Source of the DNA: Bryobacterales bacterium
GTDB lineage: Bacteria; Acidobacteriota; Terriglobia; Bryobacterales; Bryobacteraceae
DNA length: 44,748 nucleotides
Assembly: GCA_016789785.1 (NCBI GenBank)
Contig: JAEUQE010000046.1
Span: forward strand, 1-44,748
Direction of reading: 5' to 3'
Shown here: one piece after another, positions 25,337 to 33,561 of the stretch
How the letters are laid out: each line of letters starts with the position of its first letter
How positions within the stretch are numbered: position 1 is the stretch's first letter
The notes under the pieces: model-generated
Database searches by the model: none
What the model saw: the letters and a program-made list of their open reading frames with translations, nothing else
What the model was told of the DNA's origin: nothing
Program-made: the position numbers and the translations under genes

Positions 25337-26233
25337 ATGAAACTGAATTTGATCGCGCTTGTAACTCTACTGCCGTTTCTGCCAGTCTCCGCGAAGTCGC
25401 AGCCGGTGTTGATATTAGCGGGTTATGGGTACCGGCTACCCGCCAACAGCATTACCGCGGCGCCCGGGCAAATCCTGGCCGTATCCATTCTGGGTCTTCC
25501 TTATATCGGCACCGATATCGATATCCCCGTCATGGGTCCTGAAGGATGGCCACTCGCGATTCGCGGTCTTTCCGTGACGCTTGTTCAGTCCAGCATCTCG
25601 AAGCGTTTGCAGTTGCGCGGTGTGCAGCAGATGTGCGGCGTGTCGCCCAAGTGCCCTGAAACAACCACGTTGACCGTGCAGATGCCCTATGAGTTGGAGG
25701 TTGGCGCACCAGCAATCCTGGAGTTCCGCCACAATGAAGTTCTCGCCGCTACAACCACCGTGAAGCTTGTTACTGATCAGGTGCACATTCTCAATTCCTG
25801 TGATCAGACTGGCGTATCTGGCGTATCTGCCGCCATGTGTTTACCGGTTGTGACGCACGCCGATGGCTCGCTGGTGAGCGGGATACAGCCGGCGCGTCCG
25901 GGCGAGCGGCTGGTCCTGTGGGCGTTCGGAATGGGCGCGGTTGACCGCGATTTTCAACCTGAGTGTTGCTCTCGGCCAGAACTCGTACCTGTCGTGCGGC
26001 AGCCGTTCACCGTGGGCCTGTTTTACACTAGCGGCGCGGATCAGCCGTTCGGACGTTTGGCGTCGCTCATCCCTCTATTTGCGGGCGCCCCGTGGCCAGG
26101 GATGTACCAGGTGCAGTTTGATGTGCCTCCCGCGCCGGAGGATATGGCTCCATGCAACGGCGGGAGCAACTTGCGAATTCTCATCAACGGACCCAGCTCC
26201 GCGGATACCGCGGATGTCTGCCTTGCTCGTTAG
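25337..26233 (+). CDS. Secreted protein with Solibacter-type C-terminal beta domain (TIGR03437-like)
   Basis: 298 residues from ATG 25337, chosen over an ATG nine codons upstream because GAAAGGA lies 10 bases before it and a signal peptide follows directly (L-I-A-L-V-T-L-L-P-F-L-P-V-S-A-K-S). Residues about 180-298 carry the hallmarks of the TIGR03437 domain: P-A-R-P-G-E-R-L-V-L-W-A-F-G-M-G, a variable central strand region, then P-G-M-Y-Q-V-Q-F-D-V-P. This domain occurs in many copies in Solibacter genomes and is probably an Ig-like module of exported proteins; its function is unknown. Eight cysteines in the exported part could form disulfides. It is a single-gene unit. Confidence 0.8.
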   Translation: MKLNLIALVTLLPFLPVSAKSQPVLILAGYGYRLPANSITAAPGQILAVSILGLPYIGTDIDIPVMGPEGWPLAIRGLSVTLVQSSISKRLQLRGVQQMCGVSPKCPETTTLTVQMPYELEVGAPAILEFRHNEVLAATTTVKLVTDQVHILNSCDQTGVSGVSAAMCLPVVTHADGSLVSGIQPARPGERLVLWAFGMGAVDRDFQPECCSRPELVPVVRQPFTVGLFYTSGADQPFGRLASLIPLFAGAPWPGMYQVQFDVPPAPEDMAPCNGGSNLRILINGPSSADTADVCLAR

Positions 26234-26465
26234 TTTGTCAATGGTGTCTTGACGCCCGATGAACTCGATCTGATGCCACCCGCTCCCATACCGAAGATAG
26301 TCTCGCAGAGGAACGAACGAGAGGAAGCGGCATCGAGGCTCGCCAGTACAAGCCAGGTCCAGGTGAAACTGAGGGAAGGCCCGCGAGCGGTCTTCCTCTC
26401 GGGCAAACTGGGGAAGGTTGCGGCCGTCCGCGCGAACCTGGACGCTTGTACTTATCGGCACGCTA

Positions 26466-28082
26466 CTATTCCGCGGCCGGCATTTGCTTTCTGGAAATCC
26501 CGAGCGCCTTCATGCGGGAAGTGAGCGTACTCGCGTGGATGCCCAGCAAATCGGCGGCTCCTCCTTTGCCGGAAATGCGGTACTCGGCCTGGCTTAGCGC
26601 GGCAATGATGTTGACGCGCTCCCGGTTGCGCCACTCTTTTTCGGGAATCACGGCGCCCGGAGCAATCGCGGGGGGCTCCACTGCAAGCGGGGGCTTGGCG
26701 GCCAGTTTCGGGGAATTGGGGATGTCGAACGTGAATTTGGCGCCATGCGAAAGAATCACAGCGCGTTCCACTGCGTTCTGCAACTCGCGCACGTTACCGG
26801 GCCAGTCGTACTCCTGGGCGCGTTCGATCTCACGCGCTGGAACCCTCGGTGCCGCAACGTGAAACCGCGAAATCGCTTGACGGACAAAATGGGCTACCAG
26901 AGCCGGGATGTCCTCCTTACGGTCTCGAAGCGGCGGCGACTCGATCGGGAATACGCCCAGCCGGTAGAACAAGTCCAGACGAAAGCGCCCTTCCGCCACT
27001 TCCTTGCGTAAGTCACGGTTGGTTGCGGCCACGACGCGCACATTGACCCTTCGGGTGGATTCGTCACCCACACGCTCGAACTCCCCTTCCTGTAACACAC
27101 GCAGTAACTTCGCCTGTAAGTCCAGGGGGATCTCGCCAGCCTCGTCGAGAAACAACGTCCCGCCATCGGCCAATTGAAAGCGCCCCACTCGATCGCGAAT
27201 GGCGCCTGTAAAGGAGCCCTTCACGTGACCGAAGAATTCGCTCTCAAACAGTTCATGCGGGATGGACCCACAATTCACTTTCACCAGTGTTTTCCGGGAC
27301 CGCGCGCTCCGCTCGTGAATCGCGCGCGCAATCAGTTCCTTGCCCGTCCCGCTTTCCCCTAACACGAGAACATTCGCGTCGGTAGCGGCCACTAACTCCA
27401 CCTGGTGCAGCACGCGCTGCAGAGCTGGACTGCTCCCGAGAATCTCGCCGAACAACCCGCTCGATGCCACCTCCTCGCGCAAGTAGTCGCATTCCAATTC
27501 CAATTGACGCCGCAACGACTCATTCTCTTCGAATGCCCGCGCGTTGGCGATTGCAATCGCAGCGGCACTCGCCATCGTGCGCAGCCAGTGAAAGCAGTCA
27601 TCATCAGCCGCGGTGCGCCGGAAGACAGCAAGTACGCCCAGGGGCTCGCCTCGGAACACCAGGGCGTGCCCCGTAAAGCTCACCAGGCCTTCCGATTGCG
27701 CCCACGCCGGACGGCGAATCCACTGATGATCTTCGCCCAAGTTCTCAATCCGAATCGACTTACCCGTGGCCGCAATATGGGCGATCTTCAGGTTACTCCT
27801 GGCAAGCGGTATGCGATGGAACGTCCCGTCGATGCGGCTCCAATCGGCGCGGTCCTCTGCCGGAACGCCCGCACTGGCGCGCAAATGCAGGGCAGGCTCC
27901 GCGTTGGACTCGCCGGAGTCGCAGACCGGACAGGCCTCATCCGGCTCTCGCAACCACAGCCGCGCCAGTGCGACGCCGGGTTGCCGGGCCACAGCCTCGA
28001 TAATCGTCTTCAACACCGCCGCCAGAGAGCGCTGTTCAGCAATCGCCAGGATCACGGACGGGAGCGGCTCCAGGTTCACCAC
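26466..28082 (-). CDS. Sigma-54-dependent Fis-family activator with GAF sensor
   Basis: A 538-residue enhancer-binding protein. An N-terminal GAF domain (about 10-185) contains C51-P-V-C54, a possible redox or metal site. A short coiled linker follows (185-205). The AAA+ domain has Walker A G-E-S-G-T-G-K-E (242-249), the sigma-54 contact loop G-S-F-T-G-A (289-294; the usual second residue Ala is Ser), Walker [10 protein letters not shown] (309-317) and R-E-L-Q-N near 445. A Fis-type helix-turn-helix is at the C-terminus. It hydrolyses ATP to open sigma-54 promoters. It is divergent from the AhpD-like operon, whose upstream region carries a sigma-54-type promoter and direct repeats, so that operon is its likely target. 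Confidence 0.9.
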   Translation of the reverse strand: MVNLEPLPSVILAIAEQRSLAAVLKTIIEAVARQPGVALARLWLREPDEACPVCDSGESNAEPALHLRASAGVPAEDRADWSRIDGTFHRIPLARSNLKIAHIAATGKSIRIENLGEDHQWIRRPAWAQSEGLVSFTGHALVFRGEPLGVLAVFRRTAADDDCFHWLRTMASAAAIAIANARAFEENESLRRQLELECDYLREEVASSGLFGEILGSSPALQRVLHQVELVAATDANVLVLGESGTGKELIARAIHERSARSRKTLVKVNCGSIPHELFESEFFGHVKGSFTGAIRDRVGRFQLADGGTLFLDEAGEIPLDLQAKLLRVLQEGEFERVGDESTRRVNVRVVAATNRDLRKEVAEGRFRLDLFYRLGVFPIESPPLRDRKEDIPALVAHFVRQAISRFHVAAPRVPAREIERAQEYDWPGNVRELQNAVERAVILSHGAKFTFDIPNSPKLAAKPPLAVEPPAIAPGAVIPEKEWRNRERVNIIAALSQAEYRISGKGGAADLLGIHASTLTSRMKALGISRKQMPAAE

Positions 28083-28094
28083 ACTCCCATCCTA

Positions 28095-28146
28095 TCGCGA
28101 TTTTTCGTGACAGAAGTCTCGAATATTCGGGATTCGCGATTTCTCG
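28095..28146 (+). promoter_or_regulatory. Candidate enhancer sites for the sigma-54 activator
   Basis: TCGCGATTT(T/C)TCG occurs twice in direct orientation, at 28095-28107 and 28134-28146 (39 bp apart), flanking a perfect palindrome CGAATATTCG (28120-28129). They lie 60-110 bp upstream of the sigma-54-like promoter, the usual distance for enhancer-binding protein sites. Confidence 0.45.
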
Positions 28147-28205
28147 CGCCCTTACTCGGGGCAGTAACATGTCCTGATTTCAATGACTTGCGTAGTGCCG
28201 AAGCT

Positions 28206-28221
28206 TGGCCTTCCGCGTGCA
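28206..28221 (+). promoter_or_regulatory. Sigma-54-type promoter (-24/-12)
   Basis: TGGCCTTCCGCGTGCA has the invariant GG (28207-28208) and GC (28219-28220) at the exact -24/-12 spacing and fits TGGCAC-N5-TTGCA apart from three bases. Transcription would start near 28232, giving a 39-base leader to the ATG at 28271. Confidence 0.55.
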
Positions 28222-28270
28222 GCCGTTAGAGTCATCGCGAAACGAATGCGATACGAAAGAGAGACCGAAC

Positions 28271-28828
28271 ATGCAACGACTCAACGCAGTGAACCCAGCC
28301 GAAGCTACGGGCAAAGCGAAACAGCTCCTCGATGGCGTTCAGGCCAAAATCGGTATGACTCCCAATTTGATGAAGACTCTCGCCAATGGACCTGCCGCCC
28401 TCGAAGCCTATCTCAATCTCAGCGCCGCGCTCAGCACTGGGAAGCTCGACGCCAGGTTCCGCGAGCAGATCGCGCTCGCGGTGGCGCAGGCGAATTCCTG
28501 CGAATACTGCCTTGCGGCCCATTCCGCGATCGGGAAGATGACGGGACTGACGCCGGAGCAGATCGCGGCCAGCCGTGCGGCGCATTCCGAGGACGCCAGG
28601 CGCGACGCCGGGTTGCAGTTTGTGCAGGCCCTGGTGGTGCAGCGCGGAGTGGTTTCTGACCAGGAGATCGCGCAAGTCAAGGCGGCTGGCTTCAGCGACG
28701 GAGAGATCGCCGAAATGGTTGCCAACGTCGCAATGAATATCTTCACCAACTACTTCAATCACGTGGCGAGTACAGACGTCGACTTCCCGCGCGTCGATCG
28801 GAACGTGCCCGCGCTCGCCCATCGGTAA
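28271..28828 (+). CDS. Carboxymuconolactone decarboxylase / AhpD-like alkylhydroperoxidase
   Basis: 185 residues from ATG 28271; a start 66 bases upstream would lie inside the sigma-54 promoter. The active site C77-E-Y-C80-L-A-A-H84 with E66 upstream is the AhpD-type redox pair and relay. Such proteins reduce peroxides with lipoyl or thiol partners, though many CMD homologues have other or unknown roles. It is the first gene of a three-gene operon (with DUF1348-like and MOSC genes). The divergent sigma-54 activator with a CxxC-bearing GAF domain suggests control by redox or an electrophile. Confidence 0.85.
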   Translation: MQRLNAVNPAEATGKAKQLLDGVQAKIGMTPNLMKTLANGPAALEAYLNLSAALSTGKLDARFREQIALAVAQANSCEYCLAAHSAIGKMTGLTPEQIAASRAAHSEDARRDAGLQFVQALVVQRGVVSDQEIAQVKAAGFSDGEIAEMVANVAMNIFTNYFNHVASTDVDFPRVDRNVPALAHR

Positions 28829-28919
28829 GAGTTGGCGCGGTTCAGCCGTGGGCGGTGTCTTTCCGCCACCCACGGCCCCCACTCATCAGAAATGCCCTGC
28901 GCATGCAGAAACGAAAGCG

Positions 28920-29354
28920 ATGATACCCATGCCCCAACCAATCCAACCTCCTTTTACTCTGGAAAGCGCCAGCAGGAAAGTCCAAATGGCGGAGGACGTC
29001 TGGAACACGCGCGATCCGGAGCGCGTATCCCTTGCCTATTCTCATGACTCGGAGTGGCGCAATCGCAGCGAGTTCCTCAAAGGCCGCGACGAAATTAGGG
29101 AGTTTCTCCGGAGTAAGTGGGCCAGGGAACTCGACTACCGCCTGAAAAAGACCTTGTGGACTTTCAACGAAAACCGCATCGCCGTCACCTTCGAGTACGA
29201 ATGGCACGACGATCGTGGGCAATGGTTCCGCTCCTACGGCGCCGAACTGTGGGAGTTCGACGAGGCCGGTCTGATGCGCCGGCGCATCGCGAGCATCAAC
29301 GATGCGCCAATTCGTGAGTCCGAACGCCGTGTGCGCGAGGAGGCGAGGCAATGA
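28920..29354 (+). CDS. DUF1348 family NTF2-like protein
   Basis: 144 residues from ATG 28920; the ATG at 28929 is an alternative and no strong ribosome site decides. The sequence fits DUF1348, a small cone-shaped alpha/beta NTF2-like fold ([21 protein letters not shown]). No catalytic function is established for the family. It is 91 bp after the AhpD-like gene, and its stop overlaps the MOSC gene start as ATGA. Confidence 0.85.
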   Translation: MIPMPQPIQPPFTLESASRKVQMAEDVWNTRDPERVSLAYSHDSEWRNRSEFLKGRDEIREFLRSKWARELDYRLKKTLWTFNENRIAVTFEYEWHDDRGQWFRSYGAELWEFDEAGLMRRRIASINDAPIRESERRVREEARQ

Positions 29355-29989
29355 TGTACGTGAAAGAAATCTGGCGCTATCCGGTGAAGTCAATGGCCGG
29401 AGAGTCACTGGCAGGAGCGACGCTGACGCCACTCGGCATTGCGGGCGACCGTGCCGTTCAAGTGATCAATCCGTCCGGCCGCATCGTGACGGCGCGCTCC
29501 CATCCCGGACTACTGGGGCACAAAAGCTCGATCGGGCCTGACGGAGTGCCGCTCGTTGACGGCCGCCCCTGGACGGATGCGAGCGTATTAGCTGACGTCC
29601 GCGCCATCGCCGGCCCTTGGGCGGCGCTGATTCACAACGAAACTGCCGGCCGGTTTGACGTGCTGCCATTGCTGGTTGCCACGGATGGCGCCATCGCCGC
29701 GTTTGGCCGGGATCGCCGCCGCCTCAGGCCAAACATCGTGATCGGCGGGGTGGAAGGGCTTGAGGAACGCACATGGCCCGGACGCAAGTTGCGAATCGGG
29801 CGTGTCACCATCGACATCGATAGTCTGCGCGGCCGCTGCGGAATGACCACCTATGATCCGGATACGCTCGATCAGGATCCCACCGTCCTCAGGGACATTG
29901 TGAAACGCTTCGAAGGCAAGTTAGCCCTGAATTGCGCCGTCGAAGAAGGCGGAGCGATCGAAATCAATCAGAAGGTCGAGTTCGTCTAG
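29351..29989 (+). CDS. MOSC domain protein
   Basis: 212 residues. The short N-terminal beta region ([12 protein letters not shown], residues 7-18) is followed by the MOSC core with C163 in [11 protein letters not shown], the conserved Cys of the family. MOSC domains handle sulfur or molybdenum-cofactor ligands, as in the Moco sulfurase C-terminus, YiiM/YcbX and mARC, often reducing N-hydroxylated compounds. At 212 residues it has no attached ferredoxin, so a partner reductase would be needed. It is the last gene of the sigma-54 operon, with a 4 bp overlap to the DUF1348-like gene. Confidence 0.88.
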   Translation: MMYVKEIWRYPVKSMAGESLAGATLTPLGIAGDRAVQVINPSGRIVTARSHPGLLGHKSSIGPDGVPLVDGRPWTDASVLADVRAIAGPWAALIHNETAGRFDVLPLLVATDGAIAAFGRDRRRLRPNIVIGGVEGLEERTWPGRKLRIGRVTIDIDSLRGRCGMTTYDPDTLDQDPTVLRDIVKRFEGKLALNCAVEEGGAIEINQKVEFV

Positions 29990-30485
29990 TCCGGCTCGCT
30001 GCGCCGTGTCATCGCCTCACGCGGATGTCCGACCCGCGAGCTCCGGATTAGAAAGGCGGCAAGTGCACTGACGAACAAAAAGGCCGAATGCTTTCGAAAG
30101 AGCAGATCCGGCAGCCGGACGCGCTCGGAGAGGGTGGGTATTCGGCCTCTGGCTCGCGCGCTGGCAGGGGCGGTACTGGATGTTCTGCCGGGCGATCCAA
30201 GAGGCAGGCCACTGCGGGCACAACTTCGTTTGAGGGATGTACGGCGGTCTCATCGAGACGTTGCATATGGCCGGAAGTCGGCCTTCAGAAGTGTAATCTC
30301 TCTTTCGCCGCCGAAACCGCGCCTCCGGAACAAGGTGCGGTCGCACAAAGAGATGGGCCTTGTGGTTGCCTGGCGCGTGGCAAACACATGACTTGACTAC
30401 CCGCCTGTACGGCCCGGACAGCGTCATGGTTTGAATTCGGTTCACACCGATACAAATCGAAGCGACAAAAGGAGGCAGCACAACC
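29990..30485. other. Intergenic region, nothing recognised
   Basis: 496 bp between the MOSC gene and the frameshifted SnoaL-like gene. Open frames on both strands are low-complexity or Arg/Pro/Ser-rich and have no ribosome sites. AAGGAGG (30470-30476) shortly before the ATG at 30486 is the ribosome site of the next gene. I see no terminator or repeat. Confidence 0.4.
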
Positions 30486-30895
30486 ATGCAGAACGAAGCT
30501 GAATGCAACTCGCCGGAGTCCATGAACGCGGTTTTTCGAACCCTCGTCGAAATGTACGCCGCTGGTGACGTCGCTGCGCTGGATCGAGTGATCCCTCCCG
30601 ATTATGTCGGGCACACCTCAGCGGGTGATCGCGACCGGGAGGCTTCCTTCAAAGTATGTTTATCTATGCTCCAGACTCGTTTCGCATTGAAGATCAGTTG
30701 GTGGACGGCGAGAAAGCCGTTACCCGCATCAACGCCAATGTCCGAGTGCGGGAAACCGGAGAGCCCGTCACATTGTTGGGCATCAACATCTCTCGCATCG
30801 TGGACGGCAAAATCGTCGAAGAATGGAATACGTGGGAGAAAATGTTAGGGAACGATTCGCTTTCTGCGCAAACAGCGAACACACGGACGGCGTAA
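30486..30895 (+). pseudogene. SnoaL-like polyketide-cyclase-fold protein, frameshifted
   Basis: The gene begins well, with AAGGAGG at 30470-30476 and an N-terminus typical of SnoaL-like ester cyclases (F-R-T-L-V-E-M-Y-A-A-G-D-V-A-A-L-D-R-V, then P-D-Y-V-G-H). After about residue 57-64 the sense passes to another frame, which reads S-F-R-I-E-D-Q-L-V-D-G-E-K-A-V-T-R and ends V-D-G-K-I-V-E-E-W-N-T-W-E-K-M as expected for the family. The shift is near 30660-30680. No slippery heptamer is present, so this is a mutation or a single-base sequencing error rather than programmed frameshifting. Intact, the protein would be about 136 residues with an NTF2-like fold. Confidence 0.7.
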
Positions 30896-30924
30896 GCTGC
30901 AAGCCCGCAACCTGCTGCGGTGTT

Positions 30925-32406
30925 TTAGAGCGTCTTCAAGAACGCGATCAGCGCGGCCCGGTCGCCCGCCGCCAGCTTCAGGCCGAATTCATGACCCGGA
31001 ACCGCCCCCTGCGGCGCGTAGCGGTTCTTCGGTACGAACTCCGGTTTCAGCCGCGCCGGATCGAGCCACTCCTCCAGCGTGTCCACCCAGCCGCCATGTC
31101 CGAACGCGTTGCGATACCACACGCCACGCAGCGAAGGCACCTTGTAGAAGCCGGTGCCGCGCCGCGTGGTCAAGGCGAGCGTAGGGTCGGTGCCCACCGA
31201 GACATCCCACACATCTCCGGAGCGCTTCATCTCCTCGGGTACGATGAATCCTTTCGCCGGGGTCAGTTTGTTGTTCGTGTAAAGCGGTGCCGGGTGGCAA
31301 CTGGCGCACCCTTGCTGCTGGAAGATGCGCGCGCCTTGTCTTGCCTGTTCATCAACGGGATTCGGGTTTGGCGGCGGCCTCAAGGAATACAGGTAGAGCG
31401 CCATCGCGTACAACTGCTCGTCGCTATACCGGGTACCTGGCTCAGAAGTGAATACGGTGGGTTTGGGACTTGGCTGAAAGTCGCCGTAGAAGGCAGTCGT
31501 GTCGAGCCCCATGTTGATAATCGCGTACCGCATGAGGTCGGCGATGGAACGGTGCCGGACCAAGCCTGTTGCGTCGAGGTACTTCAAGTCCTGAATACCG
31601 ACGAGTGAGGGGACGTGAACGGGATGGGAGCCGCTCGTTCCCTGCCGCGCAGCCACTCCGGGGCGGGATGCCGCGGCATGACGCACCATTTCGTCCCTGG
31701 TGAATCGTTGGAAGAAAGCCTCCTTGCTCAGGATCCACGGTGCACCGAAGAGCACCCAAGCCTGCTCTGCCCTGCTGGCCAGCGTGGCGCCGTCGATGTT
31801 GCGGATTCTCTGCAACTCCGCCTCGGAAACGGGGCGCGCCACAACTCCCTGTGCTCCTTGGAAAAAGGACCCATCCGGCATCACGCGTGTGTGGCAATCC
31901 GCGCAGGCGTTGAATCCGATCTCGATGACGCCTTTCTTCCGGATGATGTACTGGCCGCCCGGCCGGAAAGGCGGAAGGACGCCTTCTTTGGACACCGGGA
32001 GTAAGGGATCAACAGTGGGCTGGGAGCGTGCCGGTAAAAACACCGTCTGGGATTCGAACACGATCTTACCGGCGCGAATCCAGTCCTCTTTCGTGCGCAG
32101 TTTGGAGGGGTCGAAGATGATTTCGGGCTCCCGGTTTAGGAGGGATTGGCGATAGCCAGCGGGTTCGCGGCCGGGGGCGTAAACGGGGTAGGAGCGATAC
32201 ACAGGTCTGACTCTGAGCGCATAGTAATCCTTGGCGGACATGTAGCGCGGCGACCGCTCGCGCACCGCCAGCGGTGTCTCAAACCGTTCGACTTCGGCAT
32301 CGTCCCAGGCGCGGGGGATCTTGGGGCGGAACTCCTGGGCGTAGTAGGCACAGGCATACAGGCCGAGAACCGCGAATCGGGCCGCGCCGGTAAGTACAGA
32401 CATCAT
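30925..32406 (-). CDS. Exported di-heme cytochrome c peroxidase / MauG-like protein
   Basis: 493 residues from ATG 32406; the longer reading begins with a TTG seven codons upstream inside the predicted -10 box. The N-terminal hydrophobic stretch is a signal or anchor. Two heme motifs, C-A-D-C-H (residues 168-172) and C-A-S-C-H (367-371), lie ~200 residues apart. The C-terminal segment G-F-Y-K-V-P-S-L-R-G-V-W-Y-R-N-A-F-G-H-G-G-W is typical of the CcpA/MauG superfamily. Such proteins use two c-type hemes to reduce peroxide or oxidise a partner; which applies here is open. It is a single-gene unit converging on the frameshifted SnoaL-like gene. Confidence 0.8.
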   Translation of the reverse strand: MMSVLTGAARFAVLGLYACAYYAQEFRPKIPRAWDDAEVERFETPLAVRERSPRYMSAKDYYALRVRPVYRSYPVYAPGREPAGYRQSLLNREPEIIFDPSKLRTKEDWIRAGKIVFESQTVFLPARSQPTVDPLLPVSKEGVLPPFRPGGQYIIRKKGVIEIGFNACADCHTRVMPDGSFFQGAQGVVARPVSEAELQRIRNIDGATLASRAEQAWVLFGAPWILSKEAFFQRFTRDEMVRHAAASRPGVAARQGTSGSHPVHVPSLVGIQDLKYLDATGLVRHRSIADLMRYAIINMGLDTTAFYGDFQPSPKPTVFTSEPGTRYSDEQLYAMALYLYSLRPPPNPNPVDEQARQGARIFQQQGCASCHPAPLYTNNKLTPAKGFIVPEEMKRSGDVWDVSVGTDPTLALTTRRGTGFYKVPSLRGVWYRNAFGHGGWVDTLEEWLDPARLKPEFVPKNRYAPQGAVPGHEFGLKLAAGDRAALIAFLKTL

Positions 32407-32416
32407 GGGAGCGCCG

Positions 32417-32444
32417 ATTATATCCAACTACACGTCGCCGCAAA
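32417..32444 (-). promoter_or_regulatory. Probable promoter of the cytochrome gene, giving an almost leaderless mRNA
   Basis: On the minus strand, TTTGCG (32444-32439), a 16 bp spacer and a perfect TATAAT (32422-32417). The start point would fall near 32410, only about 3-4 bases before the ATG at 32406. No Shine-Dalgarno sequence is present. Confidence 0.5.
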
Positions 32445-32630
32445 GCAAAGACCGACGCCCTGTTGCGTGAGGTCTTTCAGATGGAGTAGCGTTCTGCGCT
32501 AATCCCCGCTGACCCCCGGCTGCGATTGATGTTGAAGTAGAGAAAGTTTTGGGGCAGCCGGGAATCTGCCGCTGTGGGCGGAGTTGCGGCGGAGTTGTGG
32601 CGTTTGCGGTTGCGCTGGCGAGGATACCAG

Positions 32631-33560
32631 TCAAGGTCCTTGAGAGGGCGATTTGGATCCAGTCCGTGGCAAGCGGAGCGCAGTCGCGATTTGTGATGCC
32701 GCCCGCCGCGCCACCTCGGCCTGTCCCTGATTCGGGTCCGCGGCTTCGAACACCTCCGACCAGATCAGCCTGCCGGAATGTACATCGGAGAGGCGCAGCG
32801 ACACGCGCACCTGACTGCCGGAGGTCTGCGCCGAGCCCTCCAGCACCACCTGCACGCCAAGAACCCGAGTCATCAACGGGACCGGAATGCCGAAGTTATG
32901 GTAGCGGGCCACGGTACTCGGCGAGATGAGCTGAATGCCTCGGTAGCGTGCCAGTTCGGCGACTAGTGCCGACGTCAGACCTTCGGAGAAGGGCGACTGC
33001 GCAAGGTCCGGTGTCTGGCTTTCAATCGGGACCACGGCCATCACAGCGGCGTCGCCCAGTGCAGGGACGAATGGCGATGGCAAGTAGAACTGCCAGTAGA
33101 CCAACGCCACCAGGAACACGAGACCGGCGGCGGTAGCGGTCCAGTTGCGGATGGGGCTGCGTGGAGTCCTCGGGCGGGCGGACATCGGCGCATCTGGCAT
33201 GGATGGCCCGCCGGGCGAAAGGATCGCATTGCCAGCGGGCGCTTCCGGAGTCCCCGCGACGGGCGCCCCAACAAACCGGTAGCCACGCTTCGGTACTGTT
33301 TCAATGAACCCGTAGCGATCGTCTTCGATGGCTTTGCGGAGGATCGAGATGTTGCGCGACAGCCCGATGTCCTCCACGGTGCAATCGGGCCACACGCGCT
33401 TCATGAGATCGGCCTTCTCCACCACTTCGCCGCGCCGTTCCAGCAGCGCTTGCAGCGTTTCCAGAACCTTGGGTTCCAGCGCGACGGGCTGCCCTTCGCG
33501 AAATAGCACCCGCCCCGCGGCGTCGTAACGGAACGGTCCGAACTGATGCGATGCGCCCAC
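32631..33560 (-). CDS. ToxR/CadC-like membrane-anchored winged-helix regulator
   Basis: 309 residues from a GTG start 1 bp after the threonine synthase stop; no clear ribosome site, so translation is probably coupled. Residues 8-100 are an OmpR-type winged helix (E-P-K-V-L-E-T-L-Q-A-L-L, V-W-P-D-C-T-V, R-K-A-I-E-D-D, V-P-K-R-G-Y-R-F-V). A Pro-rich linker precedes one membrane helix (about 141-160), and the C-terminal ~150 residues form a periplasmic domain like the FlgO/adenylate-cyclase-associated type (V-P-I-E-S-Q-T, L-S-D-V-H-S-G-R-L-I-W-S-E). It should bind DNA from the membrane in response to an extracytoplasmic signal. The targets are unknown. Confidence 0.82.
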   Translation of the reverse strand: MGASHQFGPFRYDAAGRVLFREGQPVALEPKVLETLQALLERRGEVVEKADLMKRVWPDCTVEDIGLSRNISILRKAIEDDRYGFIETVPKRGYRFVGAPVAGTPEAPAGNAILSPGGPSMPDAPMSARPRTPRSPIRNWTATAAGLVFLVALVYWQFYLPSPFVPALGDAAVMAVVPIESQTPDLAQSPFSEGLTSALVAELARYRGIQLISPSTVARYHNFGIPVPLMTRVLGVQVVLEGSAQTSGSQVRVSLRLSDVHSGRLIWSEVFEAADPNQGQAEVARRAASQIATALRLPRTGSKSPSQGP

Positions 33561-33561
33561 G

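Noticed and set aside
30486..30895. Programmed frameshift in the SnoaL-like gene
   Set aside because: No slippery heptamer or stimulatory element lies near the shift, and small cyclase-like proteins are not known to use recoding.
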